This document shows, piece after piece, positions 36,701-49,641 of a DNA stretch of 64,000 nt. Each line of letters starts with the position of its first letter. Positions within the stretch are counted from its first letter, which is position 1. A program made the translations under genes and the position numbers. The stretch is from NCBI GenBank assembly GCA_950295325.1, contig OX485803.1:57117554-57181553 (forward strand), given 5' to 3'. Under the pieces are notes generated by a model that was given only the letters and a program-made list of their open reading frames with translations, ran no database searches and was not told the origin of the DNA. This DNA comes from Polytrichum commune. Lineage: Eukaryota; Streptophyta; Polytrichopsida; Polytrichales; Polytrichaceae.

Positions 36701-38095
36701 GCTTGTCGGAGCTCCTGCCCCCATAGATAACTTTTCAAGATCTCACAACTTCACTTCCAAAGTAATCCAAAAGAATGCATAATCATTTGAAACATGTAAC
36801 ATATTTATAGAAGTGCACATAGATATAGTGGAGATGACCTCCCTAAAGGACACCTTGAAAAACAAACTCACTGGAAGTAGCAAATATATCATACATATGT
36901 GGCATGAACACCTCAAGAAAGGTGAATATGGTGGGTCGCATACAAACAACAGTATACCTTTTGGCCCCTGATACGACCCATTCGTTCAGCAGCGCGCTGC
37001 TTGTGAGCAGCAACCAGTTGTGCTTCAAGCTCTGCAATCTGGCCATTCAGACGCTTTTTCCATCCCTGCACTGCTCCAGTCCCATCCCCAATCTTCTCTT
37101 AGTTCTACACCATCTCTACACTAATCATCCTGCTAATACACCTTCATGCAAGGCACCACTACCACCACATGCCTTTATCGGATTGCAACAGAAGGTACAC
37201 ATTACGATGTGTGCCCAGTATAAAACACAAATTTGATTGGAATTCCAAACTGAATCTCTTATACACATCGCACAGCAAAGGAGCTGAGCCATATTTATGG
37301 CTAGCACTATTGATGCCTGCGGAAGTGTTTTTGTCTTACAGACTCACCCTCTGCCGAGGAGGCTAAAAATGCAGAGATGTCGTTCCATTCTGTCATTATA
37401 GACTAGTATGTTGTAACTCACTCAGTTGTAAAGTGTCCATCTGAGGGTGTGCCACGTCCCTTGCCACATACTTTTAGGTTGTCTCTGTAGATTGAACCTC
37501 CTAGGGTTTAGGGTTTAGGATTTTAGATTTGGGTTTGGATTCCATTTACTTCCTGGCTATGTGTGAAGCGCATTTCCATACGATCACATAAACATCCCAA
37601 CAGAGGTTGTCATATTTGTAGTCCACGAGAGATACGTACAGAAACCAAGAAGAGGAGGAACAATTTCCCAAGGAAAAATAGGTCGTTGCGGAACTTTCTT
37701 CCATAGCAGCCAACTTAGCGTAGTTATGATCAAGTTGGCCATTCAAATATCTACAGACTCTATCGAGTAATCAGGGTCCCTTCAGGATCAACTACTTCTT
37801 GTCAAATGTCTCCCAATTTACTCGTCGATTCATATTATGGTTACACATACTTCCTGGCACTTGGTAGTAAAAACATTTACGCAGGAATGTGTTGTGTTGG
37901 TCCAAACACCAATCCCAGGCCCCTGAGTTAAGTCCCGCTCCACACGAGATCAAAATGGTTGCAAAAACTAAAGGAGCCAGAAGCTGACAAAGAGAGAGAA
38001 TTCAAAAACCAAAAGAAACCTGAGATAGCAGAGACGGCCACAGCAGCCGCAGCCGCAGCTAGAGAGAGGATCAGAGTCCATGTGGAGGCCTTCAT
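33764..38095 (-). CDS. TrmO-like tRNA (adenine-N6)-methyltransferase
   Basis: Nine exons: 38095-38020, 37073-36958, 36714-36614, 36170-35975, 35684-35592, 35201-35142, 34943-34869, 34684-34595, 34273-33764. They total 438 aa and phases close. TrmO/TsaA (UPF0066) methylates t6A37 of tRNA-Thr to m6t6A with S-adenosylmethionine. Diagnostic parts are PMTPIGLIRSCFSTRNGTPR, LLQYSHCWLIYVFHEN, VRVPRLEGGKMGVFATRTPH, RPCPIGLTVAKV, LSGADLVDGTPVLDIKPYLP and, in the long last exon, YSSWKEVQGLIKQVLSRDIR and VVYHLVLEGIDVAYTLI. A helical region (AELEAQLVAAHKQRAAER) precedes the domain. The N-terminus (MKASTWTLILSLAAAAAAVA) is hydrophobic, as a membrane anchor or targeting signal would be. Exon 1 is the least certain part, with a weak GTTTCT donor. 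Confidence 0.88.
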
Positions 38096-38639
38096 CGCTC
38101 CTTGCGACCTCCTCCCAGTGCCGCACCGCTGCTCCTCCTCCGCACCAATTTAGCTACTCATAAACCCTTCCTCCGCTTGTGCACACTTTTCCTTCGTCTT
38201 TCTCTCGAGTTTCACCTCCTTCGCCCCAAGTTCCTCTCGATACATACACAGGCTGAATTTTTTCCTGTGTGATATTAAATTCATGAATCCATGCTCATCT
38301 ACTATACACTTCAAGAAAATAAGTGTGTGTTCTAAGATGCTTGGAGAGCAATAGGGATTGCTCAATTGACAATTCAAGGGATGAAACATGTAATGGAACT
38401 TGAAGGGGCATATTTATCCTAAGAATAATATTGTTGCCACTCAAAAGGAAAGTTAATCCTTGGTCTCACAAACTCAAGTGGGGGGGGGGCTCTTTTTTTA
38501 CCTTGTGCAAACTGCATGAGTGTAAAAGAATTACCTAAGTTATTTGATGCATTAGAATACAAAATCTACATAAGGAGCCCATTTGTTGTTTTTCTTTAGT
38601 TTGTAGAAATAAAGGGCTATTGAATTTTTCATGTAGAGG

Positions 38640-39060
38640 TAGATGTATCCTTAACTGCATCTTGAATAACCATGATCATCGTAAGTAAAATGGGCTCACA
38701 TTCACATCAGTGATAAGCCACCAAGTTTCTTTTTTCTTTACTTTTGTAAAGGTAGATGTAAAAGGGGTCCTAAAGTTTAGAGAAAAAATCAACAATCAAC
38801 ATGCTAGTTTTATCATATTCATTGCCATGGCTTCAATGATGTATGATGTAGGTTCATTTTCATATGTCAAGTTACATCTCATGGATTTAAAATTCTTGGA
38901 AAATGAAAGTGGATTGTATATACAATAAAAGTTGTATTTTTCTTGGTAAGTGTTTTGTGTATATAGTTAGGACATTTATCACATTAAGTTGAAAACCTTA
39001 GCATAAATACACGAGCATATTGTGTGGCAAACCGTTAGTACATACACCTTTGCTTTCTTG
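38640..39060 (+). repeat. Dispersed repeat R4, direct copy 1
   Basis: Shares AGGGGTCCTAAAGTTTAGAG, ATGAAAGTGGATTGTATAT and CCGTTAGTACAT with the two neighbouring copies. Confidence 0.65.
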
Positions 39061-39754
39061 TATGTAATAGCATTCATTTCATGATCATCCCACACATGTC
39101 ATTTAGATTTCTAATGAAGAGTGCACCCCTTAGGCCTCAAACTTTAAGCTTTCCCTAGAATTGTGTTAGCCACCAATTTTTGTAATCTCGGGGAAAATTA
39201 CCACACACTTCCAAGTGGATGGGGGTCCAAATGTTTATAATCTTTTGTTTTTTGTTGAATTCACCAACACATGAAAGTTTGCCTTTACTACAACTATCAT
39301 TGCAAATCTAGTTGTAAACAAATTTCCATGGCAAGGTAGAAAATGTTGGAGATTGTTGATTGTAACTTTAGTTTGGATCATATTCATTTAAATGCATAGG
39401 AATTGCCTAGAGAATAGGGCTACATTGTTGACTTCCTCCATGCTTTCAACTTAGTTCCTTTGATTATGTTAAGCACAATGAATTATTGTGTGGAATTTCT
39501 GGGGTGTTATAGTTTGTTTTCTACTTATAACACTATTTATCATATTATTTTTTCTTTTCTTTTCATTAATGAGTATATTACTTATTTTATTTATTTCATG
39601 GAGCCCAAGGGGGTGGACTCTTCACACCACATACAAACTAATGTGAGTGTATAAAAGGATATTATTTGAGCAATAATGTACATAGTATAAAAGGTAGCGT
39701 TTCTTTCTATTATGTACATTCAAAAAGGTTGATATAATTTTGAAATAAAAATAG

Positions 39755-40050
39755 GGGTACAAAAAGGGCCCTAAGGTTTAGAGAAATTTTTCGACAATAA
39801 ATGTGTTATTTTCAAATAACTTATATATTTTTCATCCATTTTTGTCATATGATAATGGTCCCCAGTGATTACCGTGTCCATTATTGTAGGATTTTGTATA
39901 TGTTATAAGGGTCTCTTTATTTCATGATTTATATTTTGTGTGTATAGTGAAGGCATTTATTGCATTTAAGTCAAAGTTGAATATAATACATGAGCTTATT
40001 TTCTGGCCTACCGTTAGTACATGTATGTTTTTTTGCATGAATAAGTATGA
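39755..40050 (+). repeat. Dispersed repeat R4, direct copy 2
   Basis: Contains GGGCCCTAAGGTTTAGAGAA, AAGGCATTTATTGCATTTAA and CTACCGTTAGTACATGTATG in the same order as the copy at 38640. Confidence 0.6.
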
Positions 40051-40139
40051 TTTAAATTTTTATTGAGAAAAACAAATGTATACGTGTTAAGGATGCGCTA
40101 GGAAATGGACTCAAGCATATATATTAAGCTTTTCAAGCT

Positions 40140-40810
40140 GATTTGATAAATGCCCCCATTGCATACACAAAATATAAATCACAAAAATAAAATAGGCCTA
40201 TATAACATATACAATCCACTTTCACTTTCCAATGAGAAAGTCATTGAGAGTTTTTTTCATTCATAGGATGTAACTCATAACAATCCATCCCTAACACATG
40301 TGTCATTGAAGCTAAGGCAATAATAGCATCCAAATCATCATCATATGAATAGTTAAATCACTCTTAAATCATAAGTCCATTTCGATCCATCAAGTTTATA
40401 GGTTTCCTATATTCCAATCACCCATTACCAAAATTTTGATGCATTCTATAAAACCTTCCAATATATCAAGTCTAAGTAGTCAAAACCTTTGTAGTTTTAA
40501 ATGGTCTCCCTCTTTTGTTAACATTCTCGATAGTTGTAGTGTTTCACAAAAGACAATCACCTCTACAACAAGTTCTCCACAACTGCATCAAACAAACAAG
40601 ACAAGGTGACAACATCTTTGTCACAATCCGAAGAGCAAGATTCAAGGGAGTTGACAAGTGCTCCAAGAACATCCACTCTAGAGAAACCTAGAACCCAAAT
40701 GCAAATTCAAACAAGAATGGACAAGTTAGTCATTGGGGACTATTATTATATAAACAACAACTTACCAATTTTCCCTCTAAACCTTAGGGTCCCTTTTGCA
40801 CATCTACCTT
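40140..40810 (-). repeat. Dispersed repeat R4, inverted copy with inserted sequence
   Basis: ACAATCCACTTTCACTTTCC near 40212 and CTCTAAACCTTAGGGTCCCT near 40775 are complementary to the first copy, in reversed order. The middle is longer than in copy 1. Confidence 0.6.
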
Positions 40811-41868
40811 TGTTTTTAAATTCTTAATAGCCTTTTTGAATGTACACACTAGGAGAAAAGCATAACTCTCCCTTATGTATACTATGCATGCTAATGCCTC
40901 AATAATACCCCTTTCTACATTGATGTTACTTAAGACGAAGAAGCTCTTCATCAATACTTGTTTTCCCAAAGAGTTGACGTTCATATTAATCTATTTATGC
41001 TATGAAAGCAAAATCGATATGCTTAATAAAAGTGTAGAGCACAGCGTAGCTCCAAATAGTAACCCACACTATTTACCATATTCATTGTAGTTTGAGTTGC
41101 AATATACACAAGGAAACAATGTAAGTTGAAAACATGTGTTACTACAAAATGTTCACAGCAAAAAATATGAATTTATTATTAGTGATTTTTATTGCATATC
41201 AATTTACTATAAATTTACCATTTTGTACTACTACACTATATATTGTAATTAATGTCACCTACTATTTGGAATTACGCAATGCTATATATTTGTAAAAAAA
41301 TAAAATAGTACAATATATATAGTACATAAATATATATAGCATTGTAACTCCAAATATCAAGTGACACAAAAATAAAAATATCTAAATTAGTGAAGTGCTA
41401 GTAAATCGAGTAAGTCCATCATTACCTATAATATATACATTACTCACACACTGACAACTCAAAATGATGACCAACATGTAATTAATGTTTGTCTCTTCTT
41501 GATTTTGGCTAATGATGTCCATTTCCAATTGGTTGGCGATAAATGAGCTTCTTCAAATTTGGAAATATAAGAGAGCAAACCTCCTCCAAGAAGATTTCCC
41601 CTTTGCACTAATGCAGTCACAAAGTTTGCACATGAGCCATCAATGCGATCAATGCGATTTCATAATTTTTGTCTAAAAGCACTCTTAAAGCATGTGCTAA
41701 GCTTCCCCTCTATTCTAGCTTCAAGACTGTATTTATAATTCATGGTCCTCAATTACAAACACAAAGCCTTCTCCTATCTACCCAAGATTCAATTCAAATG
41801 TGCACCCCAAATGATTTCATTGTCATGTTATTTAGATAACCCAAGAATGAGTCCATTTGCACTAGAAC

Positions 41869-41872
<4 letters not shown>

Positions 41873-41923
<51 letters not shown>
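41873..41923 (+). repeat. (CT)n microsatellite
   Basis: A 51-bp pure CT run. The surrounding 40860-43790 is AT-rich, with a few short frames and no recognised gene. Confidence 0.95.
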
Positions 41924-41924
<1 letters not shown>

Positions 41925-42990
41925 GCATAAAAGTATCCACCCATTAACGAAACAAACTTTGAAATAAGTAAAGGGGAAACCATGAGAACCTTCTCTCAAG
42001 ATTTAAGCAACAACAATTGTTTACCTAAGTAATCCCTAAGATTAGTTAAGTAGTGAGGAGTAGTAAAGGTGAATGGAGTGTGTAACCTACCACAAAGCTC
42101 AACCTCACGAGGTTCAAATGGCTAAAGAACAAGTAGAATAATCAATGGCAATATGCGTATTCGGTGATACAAAATGTATGATTATACATGTTGTACATGA
42201 GTGTATGACTAAGATAACAATTGGGTTGTTATTTACCTTGTGTACGTTACCAACCCTCTCTATGGATTTGGTGGGTGGCATGGGCGCATGTGAGGCATAC
42301 CCTTCACAAACTTGATGGCACTCTTAAGCTTTGTATCTCATTTTCCTTCAAAAATAGTGTGTGTATGTTGCTTAGGTATCCTACAATAAAATTTGGAATA
42401 CAAGGCAGTTTGATTTGAGATGAAATTTTGAGGCTCTTTTGAGTATATCTTGCATACAATTTTGAACTTAAGAATGTACACCTTCGGATATTTAGCACAA
42501 CACTTTACTTAAGTGTACAGAGGGTAAAACCTTACTAGTTTGGTGATTAAGGTTACAACTTTTTACTTTGAGGAGGCAAACCGATATGGGAAAGTAACAA
42601 ATGAGTGGAGATAATTGAGCACAAATTTTTCTTGAGGGGTACACAAATATGTAGGAGAATGGAATGGCCTTTGAACAAGAGGATGTACTAAGAAGTGACT
42701 AAGCTTGAAAGTAAGCATAGATCTGCTCAAGAAATGCCCAACTCTCTCTTAGAGACACGTTAATTCTTGACCTTCCTTATTAAAATTAACTCATCATTTG
42801 TGGTACTTTTCAAATCGGTTGAACAAATGCTCCATCGTGATTGAACATTTGGTTTCAAATGCACAGTTTGGATGCTCTTAGATACACACACATATGTAGT
42901 GTTTTATTCAACAATGCCATAAATGTGTATAATTTTATTTCTACTTGACATAAGATAAACTATGTGTTAAATAAAGTTTCAAACCCATAC

Positions 42991-43020
42991 ATACAAATAC
43001 AAATACAAATACAAATACAA
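42991..43020 (+). repeat. (ATACAA)5 short tandem repeat
   Basis: Five perfect copies of the 6-bp unit. Confidence 0.9.
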
Positions 43021-43789
43021 ATATGTTCTTATGACTTGGCAAGGCTCGCAATATTTGCATATACAAGTCGTACATTGAACCCCTTGGGCCTTTAAGGGTC
43101 AAGTAAGTGCGATTTCACACTAACCTTTAAGCATCTTAGAGGCTCAATTTAAATGCACAAAAACATGCATTTGAACTACATACTTCAATTATTAGTTGAT
43201 TGTGTTACAAGAGATCCTATCTAAAATTAGCTCATTATTCTAATTCACTCTCCAAATTGATTGAATACCTTCATTTTATTAAAGATGTTTACATTCTTAA
43301 TTTCTCCGTGACATAAGATACTTATGCAAACACAATTTAAATCCCACGATCTGAAAAGTTGATATAAAAACTTGGTGCAGCTCGTAGAGATTGTGTACAT
43401 GGCCGTGTTTGGTCCCCTAAGGATAAACATCCATGCATGCAGTGTAAAAACTTAGCACCACAATAGAGTTATCTGTAAAATCTCTCAAAAGAGGGACAAA
43501 ACCATGGGTTCCATCTTTGGGAAAACTTTTTATTAAGAGCTCATTAGCTCGTCGTGCATTGGAGCCTATTTTGAAAGTTGGGTGGAATTTTTGGGACCTC
43601 TCTCCAACTCTCAAGCTTTGAGAGCAATTTAGGATTTAAAATAAGGTATGTGCATAAGACCTACTGTCCTAAATCCTAGATCGGCTTATGCAAGGCTAGC
43701 TTGACCCACCCATGCTACATTATTTATGGTATTAAATGTCACATGTGCAAAAGTGTCATTTACCCTATTTTGAGGCATATCCTAGCTTA

Positions 43790-44240
43790 CATTGATGATT
43801 AACAACTTCACCATAAGTGTCCCCTCATGACACTTGACATTCAAGTGCGCTTGCTAATATAATGGCATGATTATGTTCAATAATGTTATGAGGTGCATGC
43901 CTATGTTACACAATGGTCTACAAGTTGACTAGAGTGTACACAAATGACACTTTCTATTAGTATGCTCAAGAATATCTTCCTCTTGCATACTAAACTATAA
44001 ACACATGACACTTGCCATTAGTATGCTAAAAAAAACAAAAAAACTTCCCCTTGCATACTAAAATACAAGACTATCATCTAACATATCCCGATGTGCTACT
44101 CTAAATGTCTAATAAAAAAAGTTACTTATGTTGACAAATGAAATCATATTGGCAATTAGCAGACGTGACACTTTGAGACCTCTAGGCATCTAGATTAGGC
44201 TGGCCCTTCACAAATAGTGTACGTGGCACTAAATACAATA
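43790..44240 (+). repeat. Dispersed repeat R3, copy A
   Basis: GGCAATTAGCAGACGTGACA, CTTTGAGACCTCTAGGCATC and AAACACATGACACTTGCCAT recur on the other strand at 62690-63080 in matching order. Confidence 0.7.
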
Positions 44241-44872
44241 AACGGTGTAGTAGAACCAGTTTATAATAACCCAACACCACTCTTTCTATATGATAATTTA
44301 AGCATTAAGAAAACTTGAGTAATTGTGTGGGAATTCTCAAAAACTCCGGGGTTTGGGACTTAAACCTATGGTTTCGATCTGCTTTACTTTACGAATAAGT
44401 ATAATGAGTGATGAGTCCGGCAACAAGTGAGTCATGACCGCTCTTGCAAGTATGATTGACCGACCACACCTTGGAGCCACGAAAGTGCGGCCGAATGCAT
44501 TGGGATGGGTTCACGGATTCCCCTTGCAAAGCTACTCCTCAGGACTCCTGAAAGCGCCCTAGCCCAGGAGATAAGTCAGCAAAGGGGAGCGTGAGCACCA
44601 CAAGCCCCAGAGCAGGCGCAACCTGGCGCCCGGGCCAGTGCCAACTAGCGGCCTATGTGCGGATGAGGCTCCCTTCGTTGCCATTGGCTGGCAGCGGCGT
44701 CCCCTCCCGTCCCCACTGTCGCTAACTCCCCCCTCTCACTTAACTACGCGCGCCTCGCATACACAGTAGCCAGCCAGCACCGCACTCTCGCACTTCCCAC
44801 CCACCCGCAAGCTCTCATCAGCCCAGCAGAGCAGAGTCTAGTCCCGATCCGCGTCCCAGCAGCTAGCCAGCC

Positions 44873-45307
44873 ATGGCCGCCGTAGCAGCAGCCACCAGCG
44901 TGGTGCCCGCGACGGCTGTCGCCAGCATTAGCGCCAGGTCCACCGCCGCGAGCGTGAGGCCGGCGTCCCTGTCCATGGCATTCGGGCTCAAGCCCGCCAT
45001 GGGCCGCGTCACCTGCACGGCGTACACCGTGACTCTCAAGACCCCCGAGGGCGTCAAGACCATCTCCGTTGACGACGACAAGTACATCCTGGACGTAGCT
45101 GAAGCTGAGGGTATGGATCTGCCTTACTCGTGCCGCTCCGGCTCATGCTCCAGCTGCGCTGGAATCATCGAGAGCGGCAGCGTGGACCAGAGCGACGGCA
45201 ACTTCTTGGATGACGACCAGTTGGAAAGGAACTTCGTCCTCACTTGCGTCGCTTACCCCACCTCCGACTGCACCATCGCAACCCACAAGGAGGAGGATTT
45301 GGAATAG
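44873..45307 (+). CDS. Chloroplast [2Fe-2S] ferredoxin
   Basis: An intronless 144-aa precursor. Residues 1 to about 49 are a plastid transit peptide rich in Ala, Ser and Val with few acidic residues. The mature part starts near [11 protein letters not shown]. It has the plant-type cluster CRSGSCSSC (Cys87, Cys92, Cys95) and Cys125 in FVLTC, with the usual 29-residue gap, and ends THKEEDLE. The protein sits in the stroma and passes electrons from photosystem I to FNR and other enzymes. The start ATG at 44873 has a good context (CAGCCATGG). The upstream 350 bp and the gene are much richer in G+C than the surroundings, as expected of a CpG-island-like, strongly used gene. The long acidic D-D-D-Q-L-E-R-N stretch before FVLTC differs slightly from common sequences. 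Several ferredoxin types exist; the leaf type is most likely. Confidence 0.95.
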   Translation: MAAVAAATSVVPATAVASISARSTAASVRPASLSMAFGLKPAMGRVTCTAYTVTLKTPEGVKTISVDDDKYILDVAEAEGMDLPYSCRSGSCSSCAGIIESGSVDQSDGNFLDDDQLERNFVLTCVAYPTSDCTIATHKEEDLE

Positions 45308-48029
45308 AGCGAGCCGGCGGGAGGAAACGAGTGGTACATAGCGGGTGTTATGATGAATGTGTGTAGGGGTGTAGAGGGAAAGGAGCGGCAAAATTCAGTT
45401 GTTTTTCTTTCATTGAGGCAAATAACGAAATGAGCTCACAATGAGAAATTCTCACTCACGAAAAGAGAGGATGCTGAGTCCTGTGTGTGTTGTGGGTGCA
45501 ATTGGGTGTTCTTGGCTGTAGATGATCTAGCTAGTTAGCTTGCTCTTGCAGCGTCTGCGAGCTACCAAGTGTAGCGGAATTAGTTCTTTTCTGTGAATCT
45601 GGCCACCAATGTGGTGTTCTGCCGGATGATGCCAATTTGACGACCTTCCATTGATCAATCTAGCTTCAACCGCCTGCATTCTCTCTAACTTTATCTTCTG
45701 AGATCATTGTGCGTTTTCTGATAGATTCAGGTGACAATTAGTCTTAAGTCCATCATGGTACATTTGTGGCATGTCCGAATTCATCTGTGAGTGCTAATTC
45801 CGGTGCAAGCAGGATTGAGTTTAAGTTTCATGAATTTGGGGGAATTCATAGGCCTAAGATGAGATGTGCAAGTCTAGTCTTCTGGAGATGCTCTGGTTCC
45901 CCGGCAATTCTTGTCCACACGCTTGTAATCCTCTCAGGTTTGTCTTCAACGTCGTGCACGTGTCCTCCGCCGTGTTCATGTTATTAGAGTAACCAGGTGA
46001 TTGGCCTGCATTTACTTCTGGTGAAACAGGGACTGACTGCGGAGTAAGTGACAGCTTTGACATGCACATGATTGCATTTCAGAGTTATGCAACTGAAATA
46101 TAGCGCACGTACTTGACAAATTGATAACCTCAAAAATGTCTAGTACAGAGCAAGGCAAGACCTTTTTGCAGGGATATGGTTTTACTAACATTGATCAGTT
46201 TTCAATACCATTGTGGCCTGTAACCTCTGTGAATGTCCTGGGTGACATGGGAGCCTCCAGAATTGAAATGTAAGCAGGCTTGCGGAATGAATGTTTGTCC
46301 ACTGCTGAGGATGTGTATGTCAATATAGGTGAAGAGTGGAAGGCTAGAGAAATAACATGTGGCCTTTTGATTATCAGTCAAACAAGTTGTGTAGATAAGA
46401 ACTCTGCGTCAGTAAACAATATAGCCATCACTCTCATAAGAGGTGACTTTATCAAAGTTCGCCATGAATAATATTGACAGTTGTCATTAAGTAGTTCAAG
46501 GCAGATTGGGCTGGATGGATGGTGTAAAGAATATGCGTTTATCTTTACATAATAGCTATCCCATTTATATTTACATCTTGGAAATAGATATATGTACAAT
46601 GGAACTTTCTTGACTGTCCATGTTGTGTAAAAATGCATGGCTATGCATTGAATAAGCCTTGGGGAAAGGTTTTTATACCGTCTACTGTATGGAACATGAT
46701 CGCGTTAACTGACATACTCCAATATTTCTTCTGCATACGTGTGCTATCATGGATACAACAAAATTCAGCTGGTACACATATTTCATCCTTTGTAGCTTTG
46801 CTTTTGATAATCAACGCTTGCCGAACGTGTAGTAGTAAAAGTTGCAGTACAACAGTGCAAATACTAAGGCCTACAGCGAGGTTATCTCTTCCGTAATGTA
46901 CTTCAAATACAACATAAATCATTAATGCTTATACATCATAATTCATTCTATTCTGCATATTCTGACAAATCATCTTCTCTTCGCTTGTGTATAGCAGAAA
47001 CTTTGTCTGCTTCGTGACTGACATTTACTGCAATCCTGTGAAATGGGGACCAAAATTCGTGAAATCCAGATACTGTTCATTACAAATTGTACCTATACGT
47101 CTTTGTAGTCGATCCTTTCAATAGTACGAACGTGGCAGCATAGGAGAAAAATGAATCTTCCATATTGCTTCAAGATAGGTCTAGATCATTCAATAGTGCC
47201 CTGATCTCGTCCAATAGATTGAGGCTTAGGAACGTGCCATGACACACATCGATTAGAAGATGATGAGACCCCTTATTATAACATAGGTCAAATTGGCTGA
47301 AGTCGAGAGATAGGACGTTTTTGATGGCAAAAAGCGATGAAACAGTCGTTCTAATTCGTATAATTTTCGTGGGCACTATGACATTAGACCTCGCCTCAGT
47401 GATTAAAATGCTAATCCCAAGCGTCTATACTCTAAACTGGTTCATAAGAGAATGTACTCACAAGTCCATTTGTCAATGCAGGAGCAAGTCTGTGAAGCAA
47501 TTCGACATTCACGCACTGAAACCTGTCTACTTCTTGGCAACTCCAGCATTTCCCAGAACTCTACATATAGGTGCCCGGCATTGTTTCAAGATTGTCAATC
47601 ACAACTTATCCTCGAAGTACTGTTCTCATCCTTACAGCAGATGCCTTCCGCTAGTGAGCACGTCTCAAGCCAAACAATAACACGTCTCAGATCCTTGCAA
47701 TGCGAATTTAGACAATGACTGATGAGCATGATACGAGGTAAAATTTAAGTTTATCTATAATGCTGTATTCTCTAAGAAAGTTGGCGCCAACCATTTCAAT
47801 CCCTCATGCACATCTGCTAACCCAGACAACGAACGGCTGCCAACATGGGATAAACCAAATTTGCACACTTTGCAGGTCTCAGAAATAGTGTTCTGTAAAA
47901 TATGTACATATCTCATACCTCAAAAATTATAACGAGCATACATCCTTTGATGTCGTGGTGATGTACACAAGAGAGCCAAAACTCGGAGACAATGGGTTCC
48001 ACGATGCTGCTCTCAGTCATTCATTCATT
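45308..48029. other. Intergenic between ferredoxin and the DUF3082 gene
   Basis: No recognisable coding frame. The first few hundred bases are the ferredoxin 3' region. Confidence 0.5.
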
Positions 48030-48872
48030 CTACTCAGAACCTCTATCCTCCTCTGCGGTGGGGGCAGAATCTAGCGGATCGTCCAGCTTCTTCTTAATAG
48101 GCTGCCCTTCTTCACCTTTTCTCGAATCCTCGTTTGAGCCGCCCAGATTGAGAGCTAACTGAATAGACAGTAATGTGAGCCCAATCGAGTTCGCGGCAAA
48201 CACAAAAGTGGCCAAGTAACACAACCCTGTCACAATGGTGCGCACCGTGATGGTCAAGTTCCGAATAGAGTAATTTGTACTCACCACTTTGTTCACGAAC
48301 CCTCCTTCGACAGTCACAGTGAACTTGTAAAGTACCAAAGCTATCCCCCCAGCGACGACAGCACCAAAAAGTGTCTGGAACGCATCTGGTGGCGGTGTCT
48401 TGACCTCAGGGGTTTTCTGGAGCAATGCGATGGCAGACTTCTTGGCGTCCTCCTTGACACTTACTTTCTCTTCCCCGGTGGACCGAAACCTATTCTCTTT
48501 CGCACGCCGCGACCGCCTTCGGATGGACCGGAAGAGAAGCACCGTGATCAACCCCGTGAGCACAATGCTTGCGGCTGTTTGCAGAGGTGTCGTCTCTGGA
48601 ATCGCAAACGGGTCGGTCAGCTCGGGAGGTAGCTCGATGGGCCCATCTGTGAACTCCTCGGAGAGAGAATAGAGGCTCCCTGCGAATTGCGAAGGGATGT
48701 CACTCAGAGCACGCAATTCACTAGAATGCGACGTGAGCTCGCGGCGGGGCAGGCGCAGCGAGAGGCTACCGAGAGGAGAGAGGCCGAGCGAGGAGGGCCT
48801 GCTAGGAGGAGTGAAGCATGGACTAGGGTTTGTTGCGGTGAAGCAGAAGGCGGATGCCATCGCCATGGCCAT
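48030..48872 (-). CDS. DUF3082-like plastid membrane protein
   Basis: A single-exon gene of 280 aa from the first ATG of a run of in-frame ATGs (MAMAMASAFCF). A longer reading would need a TTG start. The N-terminus is a likely plastid transit peptide, rich in Ser, Pro, Leu and Arg. A first membrane helix follows in TAASIVLTGLITVLLF, next to a basic stretch (RSIRRRSRRAK). Two more helices lie in LFGAVVAGGIALVLYKF and GLCYLATFVFAANSIGLTLL. Between them come FVNKVVSTNYSIRNLTITVR and the end IQLALNLG. This matches, as I recall it, the DUF3082 family of cyanobacteria and plastids, whose function is unknown. The acidic, Lys-rich C-terminal tail is probably disordered. Confidence 0.75.
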   Translation of the reverse strand: MAMAMASAFCFTATNPSPCFTPPSRPSSLGLSPLGSLSLRLPRRELTSHSSELRALSDIPSQFAGSLYSLSEEFTDGPIELPPELTDPFAIPETTPLQTAASIVLTGLITVLLFRSIRRRSRRAKENRFRSTGEEKVSVKEDAKKSAIALLQKTPEVKTPPPDAFQTLFGAVVAGGIALVLYKFTVTVEGGFVNKVVSTNYSIRNLTITVRTIVTGLCYLATFVFAANSIGLTLLSIQLALNLGGSNEDSRKGEEGQPIKKKLDDPLDSAPTAEEDRGSE

Positions 48873-49179
48873 GGCCGCAGAAGCCTTCCTCCAGGCCAAG
48901 AGTCGCTCAGGCCGCGAGGAAGCTTGAAAGCTTGAAAGTTTGCAGGACCACGTGTCGCCCTCCCAACCCCTCGGAAGTGCCAGGTGGGACCGTTTCCTGA
49001 TAAGGTTTCTTCACTCTGGGACTCACACCAAATGGTTACTAGCTACACCCATCCATAACATTAGCCGATAAAAGACGCACTAGAGGCTCAATGTATGACA
49101 TACGACATACATGTATACACACTTTCCACAAGCCTCACCAATGACTTGAAACCATTTAACTTTATAGGGGGTTTTGAAA

Positions 49180-49333
49180 GTTTATTGGCTCTGTCTGTAG
49201 GATAGAGACTATGCATCAACTTCTTCGTTTCAAGAGCAAATTTCCTAACCACTTTGCGTTCACACTTGGACGTTACTTGTTCTTGTTATTTTTGGTCCAC
49301 TTTATTTAATGTGGATGTTAAGTATAGTTTATT

Positions 49334-49398
<65 letters not shown>

Positions 49399-49641
49399 CA
49401 TTGAAAGAAATCTAATTAACTATAGTTATTTCAACAGTTCTTGATTATTTATTTTAAAAATTTCGGGTGATAAATGAGTAGCTTCAATACTTTGACCCGC
49501 ATTTGAGAAGAAGGTGCACAAAATCCAAGAGAGGTTTAGTATAGTAAATAGCCATGGGTTGACATGAGCAAAGTGGACAACTACAATTATAGTCTTTCAT
49601 AGTAAAGGTCAGAGCCTCACGGGTCTACCGTTTTCTTGTTT
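49180..49641 (+). repeat. Dispersed repeat R1, copy B
   Basis: Matches the copies at 32735 and 61106. At the place where they carry (TA)n it carries a 58-bp (GA)n run (49338-49395), so this copy is longer. Confidence 0.85.
49338..49395 (+). repeat. (GA)n microsatellite inside repeat R1
   Basis: A pure GA run replacing the TA run of the sister copies. Confidence 0.95.

Noticed and set aside
47321-47718. Overlapping plus frames of 119 and 88 codons
   Set aside because: No motif, unlikely composition, and no splice partner seen.
48400-48935. Plus-strand frames over the DUF3082 gene
   Set aside because: GC-rich shadow frames with Arg/Glu-rich low-complexity content and no motif.
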